DNA from: Candidatus Thorarchaeota archaeon
Lineage (GTDB): Archaea > Asgardarchaeota > Thorarchaeia > Thorarchaeales > Thorarchaeaceae
Direction: 5' to 3'
Assembly: GCA_016841005.1 (NCBI GenBank)
Contig: JAEORG010000097.1
Coordinates: forward strand, 1 to 15,384
DNA length: 15,384 bases
A model generated the notes under the pieces. The model was not told the origin of the DNA, did no database searches, and worked only from the letters and a program-made list of their open reading frames with translations. Position numbers and translations under genes: made by a program. Position 1 is the first letter of the stretch, and each line of letters begins with the position of its first letter. Shown here piece after piece: positions 6,023 through 12,191 of this stretch.

Positions 6023-6559
6023 TCAACCAACCGGTGTCATTCCACCAAAGGCTATGTAGGAGATTTCAGTATCAGCCGCTTCTCTCGATTTCTTACCACA
6101 TCTAGCCTTCACGCGTTTCTGGAATATTTGATACTCCTCCATCCAGATATTTGCATCTTCCTCGTTCATGAAATTGAATGTAAATGTAACTGTACCTTTC
6201 TTCCTAGATGCATCAATTCGTTCTAACATTAAGTTCGAGATGACTTGAAGATGGGCTACTGAAGACTCTAGAAACGCCTTCCTTTTCATCCCATCTGGAT
6301 CCTGTAAACAATCGATTATCAGTTCCTCTGAAAAGTCAGGGTTGATACTGTAAAATTTCATATTTCGTTTATACTTCTCTGATCCAACTCTAACACGGAG
6401 AACGTTCTCATTTACAAAACGAGTGAGATGATGAGATAGGGTACTCCTACTTACGTGCACTACATTTCTCAGGTCTTCTGCAGTAGCTTCTTTTTTTAAT
6501 AGCACCTCAATATAGATACGTGCTCGTACAGGATCTGAAAGAAGTTCAGGCAGTGTCAT
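6023..6559 (-). CDS. ArsR-type winged-helix transcriptional regulator
   Basis: A 178-residue protein with an N-terminal winged helix-turn-helix: 'LLSDPVRARIYIEVLL' (helix 1), EATAEDLRNVV, recognition helix SRSTLSHHLTRFVNE (about 37-51), then a basic beta-wing VRVGSEKYKRNMKFYSI (about 56-72). This is the ArsR/HTH_20 pattern. The C-terminal ~100 residues are helical with a beta-rich part (GTVTFTFNF) and probably dimerise or bind ligand. No CxC or CxxC metal site is visible, so it need not sense metals. The longest reading begins at 6679, but that extension runs through the shared promoter and into the divergent gene; the ATG at 6559 begins exactly at the conserved domain. It is divergent from a serine hydrolase gene, with an operator-like repeat between them, suggesting that it regulates that gene and perhaps itself. 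Confidence 0.88.
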   Translation of the reverse strand: MTLPELLSDPVRARIYIEVLLKKEATAEDLRNVVHVSRSTLSHHLTRFVNENVLRVRVGSEKYKRNMKFYSINPDFSEELIIDCLQDPDGMKRKAFLESSVAHLQVISNLMLERIDASRKKGTVTFTFNFMNEEDANIWMEEYQIFQKRVKARCGKKSREAADTEISYIAFGGMTPVG

Positions 6560-6607
6560 TGTAAAGCCACTTCTAGTGATTTTTTCACATCTGCTTTGGG
6601 AAGAGAC

Positions 6608-6658
6608 CTTATAAGTTCGACGTATTAGATATGTTTCGATTATATCGAAATATTTCGA
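6608..6658. promoter_or_regulatory. Divergent promoter with symmetric TATA box and three TTTCGA half-sites
   Basis: CTTATAAG (6608-6615) is self-complementary and could serve both directions. Downstream on the plus side are TTTCGA (6634-6639), its complement TCGAAA (6645-6650) and TTTCGA again (6653-6658). These form two overlapping palindromes: TTTCGAT-tat-ATCGAAA (6634-6650) and the perfect 14-mer TCGAAATATTTCGA (6645-6658). For the hydrolase gene the operator covers the expected transcription start (near 6636) and leader. For the regulator gene it lies upstream of the TATA box. Confidence 0.6.
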
Positions 6659-6668
6659 GATGATAATA

Positions 6669-7733
6669 ATGAATAACATGAAAGTGGTTGAGATTCAAAA
6701 TGTCATTGACGAAATGGCGGATCAAGATTTGTTTTCTGGAACAGTCCTAATTGCAAGAGGAGAAGAAGTTCTATTTGAGAAAGCATACGGATACGCTGAC
6801 AAGAGATTCAATGTGCCAAATACAATAGACACGATCTTTAACATTGGATCGCTGAATAAACGTTTCACTAGAATTGCTATTCTTCAACTTCTACAGCAAG
6901 GGTTACTGAGCCTAGATGATCTCGTTGGAAAACACCTTCCTGACTTCAAGGAAGAAATAGCATCAAAGGTCACAATTAGACACTTGCTGACATTTACCTC
7001 TGGATTGGGAGATTACTTTAATGATAAATTCAATAGAAGTATTGGGAATCTAAGAACTCTGGATAATTTCGTTGATTTGTTTATTGATGATCCACTCCAA
7101 TTTGAACCAGGAGAAAGACGATTATACAGTAATGCAGGCTATGTTGTGTTAGGTAAAATCATTGAAGCAATCAGCGGCATGGATTACTATGATTATATCA
7201 GGAAAAATATCTACGAACCTGCGGGAATGATACATTCGGACCATTATGAATTGGACAGACCAATTCCCAATTTAGCAACTGGATATACAAAAGAAATGCC
7301 TTGTTGTTCTGAGCCCAATGATGATTTCCCTGAAGACTCGAGAAGAAATAACTACTATATGATTGGGACGAAAGGAAGTTCCGCAGGGGGAGGGCATTCA
7401 ACAGTAAGAGATCTTCTCAGATTTGACCAAGCAATTGTAGGGGAGAAGTTACTTGATTCTGAACATTCAAAGATGGCAATATTACCACTAGGCGCGGATC
7501 TAGAATCAACACCAAAATCAATATTCCTAGCAGGAGGCGCATCCGGTCTGTGTGCACTTTATCTCAAGTTCTTTGAAGCAGGGTATACCATATTCATACT
7601 CTCAAATTATGATCCAGAAGATGTAGAACCTCTTGCCGGGATTGTACGGGATATAATAGTAGGAAATTCCGGATGTGGAGTGACCAGTAGTGTGACGAAT
7701 GAGAAGAAAGAAACAGATAATTGTTCTTGCTGA
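6669..7733 (+). CDS. Serine beta-lactamase-fold hydrolase (class C beta-lactamase / esterase family)
   Basis: A 354-residue protein of the beta-lactamase/DD-peptidase/esterase superfamily (Pfam PF00144 type). Catalytic SxxK is Ser61-Leu-Asn-Lys64 in GSLNKRFT; YxN is Tyr153-Ser-Asn155 in YSNAGY; 'LLTFTSGLGDYF' and the GGGHST segment (about 240-245) are the usual later landmarks. The KTG-equivalent is replaced by a Gly-Gly-Ala-Ser-Gly segment (about 288-292), typical of the esterase/peptidase branch. There is no signal peptide, so it acts in the cytoplasm; archaea lack murein, so an esterase or D-amino-acid amidase role is likelier than beta-lactam resistance. The tail ends NCSC. The ATG at 6669 is preferred because GAGATGAT (6657-6664) lies 4 nt before it; the ATG at 6660 overlaps that site. 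It is probably controlled by the divergent ArsR-type protein. Confidence 0.9.
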   Translation: MNNMKVVEIQNVIDEMADQDLFSGTVLIARGEEVLFEKAYGYADKRFNVPNTIDTIFNIGSLNKRFTRIAILQLLQQGLLSLDDLVGKHLPDFKEEIASKVTIRHLLTFTSGLGDYFNDKFNRSIGNLRTLDNFVDLFIDDPLQFEPGERRLYSNAGYVVLGKIIEAISGMDYYDYIRKNIYEPAGMIHSDHYELDRPIPNLATGYTKEMPCCSEPNDDFPEDSRRNNYYMIGTKGSSAGGGHSTVRDLLRFDQAIVGEKLLDSEHSKMAILPLGADLESTPKSIFLAGGASGLCALYLKFFEAGYTIFILSNYDPEDVEPLAGIVRDIIVGNSGCGVTSSVTNEKKETDNCSC

Positions 7734-7743
7734 AATTTTAATT

Positions 7744-8160
7744 CTAAATCAAAATCAATTCAACGAATTTATCCCCAGAGTAATCAATAACTCGTTTATC
7801 ACTGATTACTCCTTTCCAAGTTACCTGCACCCGCTTCTTTGATTTTATGTACGAAATCTCAGTCCAAGTTTCATCAGTCTGAGGAACACCATAATGATGC
7901 CAGCCAAAAATAGCTTTGGAAGCGTCAGTCACAATGAGTTGATTCTGTTTCCCGATTTTGATTTTTTCAGGTCGCGATACAGTCAGTGTTTCTGTGGATG
8001 CGAATTTCATGGAAAACTGATCATATCCAAAATCAAGCTCCCTAACTGTTTGCGGCATTTCTCCTATAGTGCCACCAAATACCTGACCAGCTAGAATGAC
8101 ACTCACTGATGAGCCTAGATGTTTCATGAACCAGTTTTCCAATTTATCGCGGTCTTGCAT
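7744..8160 (-). CDS. Unrecognised 138-residue protein, second gene of the TrmB-like operon
   Basis: No family is recognised. The ATG lies 15 bp after the stop of the large coiled-coil gene, with AGAGG in the gap serving as ribosome site, so the two are probably co-transcribed. The N-terminus is a short helix (DKLENWFMKHLG), followed by a beta-rich body with many alternating hydrophobics (VSVILAGQVFGG, LTVSRPEKIKIG, RVQVTWKGVIS) and a WHHYGVPQTDETWTE loop holding two His and two Trp residues. There is no signal peptide or membrane span. A small beta-barrel or ligand-binding fold would fit. The gene ends 10 bp from the 3' end of the hydrolase gene; the T-rich short gap could end transcription on both strands. 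Confidence 0.7.
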   Translation of the reverse strand: MQDRDKLENWFMKHLGSSVSVILAGQVFGGTIGEMPQTVRELDFGYDQFSMKFASTETLTVSRPEKIKIGKQNQLIVTDASKAIFGWHHYGVPQTDETWTEISYIKSKKRVQVTWKGVISDKRVIDYSGDKFVELILI

Positions 8161-8175
8161 AATATCACATTTCCT

Positions 8176-11100
8176 CTAGAGATCTTCTGGTTTCAGAAGC
8201 TTTGTCTTAGCCTGAAATATAGGACCAACAATGCTCATAACGAATTTGACGAATCCAGCATCTTCTGACACAACACCTATGACATCACTATCAATCGATG
8301 CTGCAGGCGCCATAAGGACTTCCTCGCTATCGCGAACACATGCAAAGACATCCTTCTCACTTCTAATTCTAACACGAATATTGCCCTTTCCAACGAGTGG
8401 CTTAACATTCGGACCCAATGCACCACTTTCAGTGACGACTAACTCAACTCCGACAACTGTCTTGAGTTCGGTTAAGGTTTCTGTTGGAACATCACCAACT
8501 TCAGGTACAATAAGGGTCACTTTGGACTTTGCCCGAGTCAACATGTCCTTGATATGAGCATTTACCGCGTCTCTCGTAACAACATTCCATGTCTTCTTTG
8601 CGCCTGGAAAGTCTGCAGCTTTGACTCGATCCCAGACTTGTGATAACCGTTCAGCAATATCACTAGTATCAACCTCATCATCTGAAGGAGTTGCAAATGC
8701 CTGCTCCAGAGTCTTTTCAGTTAAGCCTATCATTGGGCTCTCTTCTAGCTTCTCGATTGTTTTATTCAAGGTAGTATTCAAAGAATCTAGCTGATTATTG
8801 AGTTGTTCGTAGCTTTCACCAATGTCCTGCTTTACTTTGGATGATACTCCTTCCAGTTCAGCTCCTGAAACCTCTAGATGATTTGTTAGAAGTTCTCGAG
8901 TCTTTGTTCTTAGATCAGCACCAGCTGTTGATAACGACTCCCTCAATCCTTCATTGACCTCATCAATTTTTGATGCCATGTCCGACATAGCGTTGTCTAT
9001 TTGCTGACTTCCTGTACTCATCTTTACCTCAAAACCAGAGGCAAATGATTTCACACCATCTTGAACCTTACTTGAAAATTCATCCTTATGAGTAGAAATC
9101 AATGAGGAAAGAGAGGACATGGATTCCAACGTTCCATCCTTAACTTGATCTACTACTGAAGTAAAGGAAGTTGTTGACTCACTAAGCACAGTTTTTGCAT
9201 CCTGAGATGCGGTACTTAACGCATCGTTAACAGAGGATTTTGATGATTCGACCTGTGATGAAATTCTATCAGATGCCCCTCTCATTGATCCCCGAATCTC
9301 ATTGGTTGTTATGGTAGCTTGTTCTTCGGCACTTTTTTTACCTTCAGTTGCAATAGCGGAAATCCTTGTTGAGAGAGATTCTGCTGTCTGCTGAATCTTG
9401 CTGGATGTTGCTTGAACTAGATTATCATTCGATTCAGAGAAACTCTCAGAAGCAGCGGTCGCAGACTGCTTGAATTCAGTGGTAGTATGCATTACAGAAT
9501 CCTTCGATGTCTGTATCGTGGTTTGGAGTTCAGCATTAAATTCGTCAAGTACAGCCTTGGCTCCCGCGGAAACCTGAGTGATAGCATCGGATGTGGCTTG
9601 ATTTAAGTCACTCAATTTTGATTCAAGTTCCTGATTTGCCTGCTCTGCAGAAGATTCCATTGCAGATAGCATTCCATTGTAACTAGTATCAATTTTTGTT
9701 GAAAGGTCATCAAGAGCCTGAGAAATGGACTCCATCTGAGTAGTAACGACAGTCTGAATATCCGTGAGCATCTGCTGTAGGCTGTTCCTAAGGTTCTCCT
9801 TTCGTGAGCTTATAATTGAACGAGTGTCTTGAGTTACTTCGGAAGAATACTGCTTGAGCGAGTCGTGTTGCCTTTGAACTGAAGTACTTGCAGCGTTTTT
9901 CATAGACTTCATTGTAGTATCCATGAATGATTTCGAACGTGTTTCGAGATCATCCACTTTTGAAGAAACGGATTGAAGTGTTGAATCAGCTGATGATAAT
10001 AACTGCGTATGTGATTCATCCAATTTTGTTTCCAAATCTTGAGCTGCGGCATCCTGACGAGTTCTCATCGTAGAATATGCCTGATCAACTTTCACACCAT
10101 GCTCCTGTATGTAACCCTCTTCCTCAGCTGATTTCTCTTTAATGGCTGCATTGATATCCTGTTCTAATGATGAATATTGATTCTCAAGGTTTGTTTTGAC
10201 CGTGTTTATGATCTCTGTTACTTTACCTTCTCCTTGAGATATTGCACTTGTTATTTCATCCGCAGTTGTACTTAATGAGGATACAACAGATTGATTGATA
10301 CTATTTAGAGAGGACGTGGCTTTAGATTCAACCTCGCTAATCTTTGTTAGTATAGATTCCTTCTCCTGATCAAGTTGCATTTCAACCGAATCAGACTGCT
10401 GTTGTATTCTCGCTCTGGTAGAGGTATCCAATGTTGCTAGAGAAGAGGTCAAATCATTCTGGAAGGTATTCGCAAGTTCAGCAGCATCTGTCCTTGCAGA
10501 ATCAAAGGACTGCTTCATCCTGATTCCTGACTCGGTAGTTATCTGATGGAGGCCAGTTTTTGCTGAGTCGAGGATACTAGTGTTGGAACTTTTCCAGTTG
10601 CTGAATAAATCAGAAGATTCACTGTCGTATTTCTGTTGAGCTGCCTCTCTAAGTGTTGACCAAGTGCCTTCCTTTGAAGTGACTCTTTCGAGTGATGAAC
10701 TCTTAGCACTTACAACATTGTTCTTCAAAGAAGAAACTGAATCTACGTTTTGCTTCGTCATCTCGATTATGGCATCTCTAACGGTAGTTGAAGCCTCTCG
10801 TATCTGCTCTTTGAGTTCATCACGCATAGTCTGTATTCTGTGAGAAACCTGTTGGACTTCTTCTGCAAGCCCATCAAATGGTGGAACTGCTTGGAACCTC
10901 GGAATAAGCCCAGGAAGTTCGACTATCATCTTCCGCTCTTTGAGCCTCTCGATTTGTTCCTCTATTTGTCCTAGAGACTTTCCTTTGCTCAGTAATGCTA
11001 AATCTCCTAGAGTTGCATTTCCGTATGCAATCACCAAGGAATAGATCTCAAGTTCAGACACACTGACTCCAAGAAGATCGTTGGATTTTTTAGGTGGTCG

Positions 11101-11205
11101 TCTGAAATCGTCTTCAGATGTTTCAATTTCTTCTGCTGAGGTCTCTTCTTCGTCCTCAGTAGAATCTTCTTCAATTTCATCATTATATTCTTCAGGCAAT
11201 CTCAT
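8176..11205 (-). CDS. Giant TrmB-like protein: winged helix, ~700-residue Ser/Thr-rich coiled coil, TrmB-like C-terminal domain
   Basis: From the ATG at 11205 this is 1009 residues. Residues ~1-40 are very acidic. Residues 43-112 form a TrmB-type winged helix (LLGVSVSELEIYSLVIAYG, then GQIEEQIERLKERKMIV and the typical RFQAVPPFDGL end). About 114-824 is an uninterrupted helical region packed with Ser, Thr, Gln, Glu, Asp, Lys and Ala and almost no Pro or Gly. Residues ~869-999 (TWNVVTRDAVNAHIKDMLTRA, shown as TWNVVTRDAVNAHI then KDMLTRAKSKVTLIVP) resemble the sensor domain that follows the coil in TrmB regulators. Normal TrmB proteins are about 260-350 residues with one short dimerising coil. 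There is no membrane helix. The reading frame continues to 11403, but its last part is antisense to the GNAT gene; the ATG at 11205 has GAGGAG before it, and GTG at 11289 is an alternative. Domain calls are fairly sure; function (regulator, chromosome- or cytoskeleton-related scaffold) is unknown. Confidence 0.85.
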   Translation of the reverse strand: MRLPEEYNDEIEEDSTEDEEETSAEEIETSEDDFRRPPKKSNDLLGVSVSELEIYSLVIAYGNATLGDLALLSKGKSLGQIEEQIERLKERKMIVELPGLIPRFQAVPPFDGLAEEVQQVSHRIQTMRDELKEQIREASTTVRDAIIEMTKQNVDSVSSLKNNVVSAKSSSLERVTSKEGTWSTLREAAQQKYDSESSDLFSNWKSSNTSILDSAKTGLHQITTESGIRMKQSFDSARTDAAELANTFQNDLTSSLATLDTSTRARIQQQSDSVEMQLDQEKESILTKISEVESKATSSLNSINQSVVSSLSTTADEITSAISQGEGKVTEIINTVKTNLENQYSSLEQDINAAIKEKSAEEEGYIQEHGVKVDQAYSTMRTRQDAAAQDLETKLDESHTQLLSSADSTLQSVSSKVDDLETRSKSFMDTTMKSMKNAASTSVQRQHDSLKQYSSEVTQDTRSIISSRKENLRNSLQQMLTDIQTVVTTQMESISQALDDLSTKIDTSYNGMLSAMESSAEQANQELESKLSDLNQATSDAITQVSAGAKAVLDEFNAELQTTIQTSKDSVMHTTTEFKQSATAASESFSESNDNLVQATSSKIQQTAESLSTRISAIATEGKKSAEEQATITTNEIRGSMRGASDRISSQVESSKSSVNDALSTASQDAKTVLSESTTSFTSVVDQVKDGTLESMSSLSSLISTHKDEFSSKVQDGVKSFASGFEVKMSTGSQQIDNAMSDMASKIDEVNEGLRESLSTAGADLRTKTRELLTNHLEVSGAELEGVSSKVKQDIGESYEQLNNQLDSLNTTLNKTIEKLEESPMIGLTEKTLEQAFATPSDDEVDTSDIAERLSQVWDRVKAADFPGAKKTWNVVTRDAVNAHIKDMLTRAKSKVTLIVPEVGDVPTETLTELKTVVGVELVVTESGALGPNVKPLVGKGNIRVRIRSEKDVFACVRDSEEVLMAPAASIDSDVIGVVSEDAGFVKFVMSIVGPIFQAKTKLLKPEDL

Positions 11206-11294
11206 GAACTCCTCATGCGGTATTCTACAGAATACATCTTTCCTTCTTAATGCTTTGACGATTGAATCGAATTTGGTGTTGCCCAGCACAATGA

Positions 11295-11304
11295 GATTAT
11301 ATGC
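11295..11304 (-). promoter_or_regulatory. Possible TATA element for the giant TrmB-like gene
   Basis: GCATATAATC on the minus strand would start transcription near 11275 and give a leader of about 70 nt to the ATG at 11205. It lies within the open upstream extension of the same frame, so it is meaningful only if that extension is not translated. Confidence 0.25.
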
Positions 11305-11320
11305 TAGAGTTATCCTACTT

Positions 11321-11325
11321 GGAGG
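11321..11325 (+). promoter_or_regulatory. Shine-Dalgarno GGAGG that decides the GNAT start
   Basis: GGAGG lies 5 nt before the GTG at 11331 and 14 nt before the ATG at 11340; the ATG at 11301 is upstream of it. GTG at 11331 is therefore preferred. Confidence 0.6.
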
Positions 11326-11330
11326 AAACG

Positions 11331-12110
11331 GTGCATACAATGGTTGTAGAAATTCCCCTAGATATGCGTGAAGAACTACTCCCTCTGTTTGACAGCCATC
11401 CATACCTTCATGCGTTATCCGAGGCGTTGCTTAAGGAAAAGCTTGGCCAAGCTTTCTCAGATGATCTAGAGAGTCCGCATGTAGCGCTTCTACTTTACAG
11501 GGGGCTCGTTTTCATTGCAGGTGATGCAAGCCATATCTCTGTTGATGAGCTTGTTAGAAAGATACCTGAAAAATGGTTTATCATTCCACCTCCAGGAGCT
11601 TGGGAAGATCTGCTAAAGAAAACTTGGGGAGATAGTCTGAGATCGTTACAAAGAACAAAATTCTCGTCAGAGAACTTGGATGCCAAAAAAATGATGGAGA
11701 TACAATCCAACCTGCCGAACGGAATGAAAATTGAGCAAGTTTCAATCGATTCAATCAATGAAATTTCTCAACAAGCTAAGCAGGTGATATCACTAATATT
11801 TCCGTCCCTACAAGTATTCATGGAGAGGAACTTTGGCTTCCTGATTAGGGAGGATGAAAAAATCGTTTCCCTTGCATTAGCTGCTTCACCTCTATACTCT
11901 AACGAATTTGAGATTCACATTGAAACACATCCAGACTATCAAAAGCGTGGATTAGCAATGATCTCAGCAGCGAAATTAATCCAGTATAGTCTAGAGCATG
12001 GGTTGACCCCCCATTGGGATGCTGAAAATCATCCGTCTGCAAAACTCGCTACTAAACTTGGTTTTACTGAACCTGAAGTATACAATGGATACTATTGGAT
12101 ACAGGAATAG
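11331..12110 (+). CDS. GNAT-family N-acetyltransferase
   Basis: A 259-residue protein with an unassigned N-terminal half (about 1-130) and a C-terminal GNAT acetyltransferase domain. The acetyl-CoA pyrophosphate loop is visible in HPDYQKRGLAMISAAKLI (about 200-217), with Q-K-R-G-L-A fitting Q/R-x-x-G-x-G/A. The WDAENHPSAKLATKLGF segment (about 229-245) is the usual Trp/Asn-x-x-S-x-x-L-A-x-K-L-G-F end of the domain. The two-part arrangement resembles the GNAT_acetyltran family related to zwittermicin-resistance proteins. The acceptor substrate is unknown. The start is GTG 11331, chosen for the GGAGG 5 nt upstream. It is divergent from the giant TrmB-like gene, and the longest reading of that gene would overlap this 5' end. 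It is followed at 81 bp by the hydrolase-membrane fusion, which has its own likely promoter. Confidence 0.85.
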   Translation: MHTMVVEIPLDMREELLPLFDSHPYLHALSEALLKEKLGQAFSDDLESPHVALLLYRGLVFIAGDASHISVDELVRKIPEKWFIIPPPGAWEDLLKKTWGDSLRSLQRTKFSSENLDAKKMMEIQSNLPNGMKIEQVSIDSINEISQQAKQVISLIFPSLQVFMERNFGFLIREDEKIVSLALAASPLYSNEFEIHIETHPDYQKRGLAMISAAKLIQYSLEHGLTPHWDAENHPSAKLATKLGFTEPEVYNGYYWIQE

Positions 12111-12125
12111 TATTTTGCAGGACTA

Positions 12126-12148
12126 CAGACTACTTATTACATAGTCTG
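12126..12148 (+). promoter_or_regulatory. Inverted repeat CAGACTA / TAGTCTG upstream of the hydrolase-membrane gene
   Basis: CAGACTA (12126-12132) and TAGTCTG (12142-12148) flank a 9-bp AT-rich spacer, CTTATTACA, which could be a weak TATA element; transcription would then start near 12162, ahead of the GGGAGG at 12177-12182. It could be an operator around the promoter, or a stem-loop terminator of the GNAT gene 16 bp upstream. Confidence 0.35.
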
Positions 12149-12191
12149 CAACCATTCAACATTTGTAAGAATCTATGGGAGGATTCAGCAT

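Noticed and set aside
6560..6679. N-terminal 40-residue extension of the ArsR-type regulator
   Set aside because: It would place coding sequence over the divergent promoter, the operator palindromes and the start of the hydrolase gene; the domain starts at the ATG at 6559.
8231..8557. Plus-strand frame opposite the giant's C-terminal domain
   Set aside because: Ser/Thr/Pro-rich shadow of the minus-strand gene, with no ribosome site or recognisable motif.
8320..8620. Phospholipase D active site in the giant's C-terminal domain
   Set aside because: An H-x-K is present (NAHIKD), but the rest of the HxK-x4-D motif and its second copy are absent; the TrmB sensor relation explains the similarity.
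9000..10800. Giant protein as a methyl-accepting chemotaxis receptor
   Set aside because: The Ser/Gln-rich coil is superficially similar, but there is no membrane helix and no conserved hairpin tip; both ends look TrmB-like instead.
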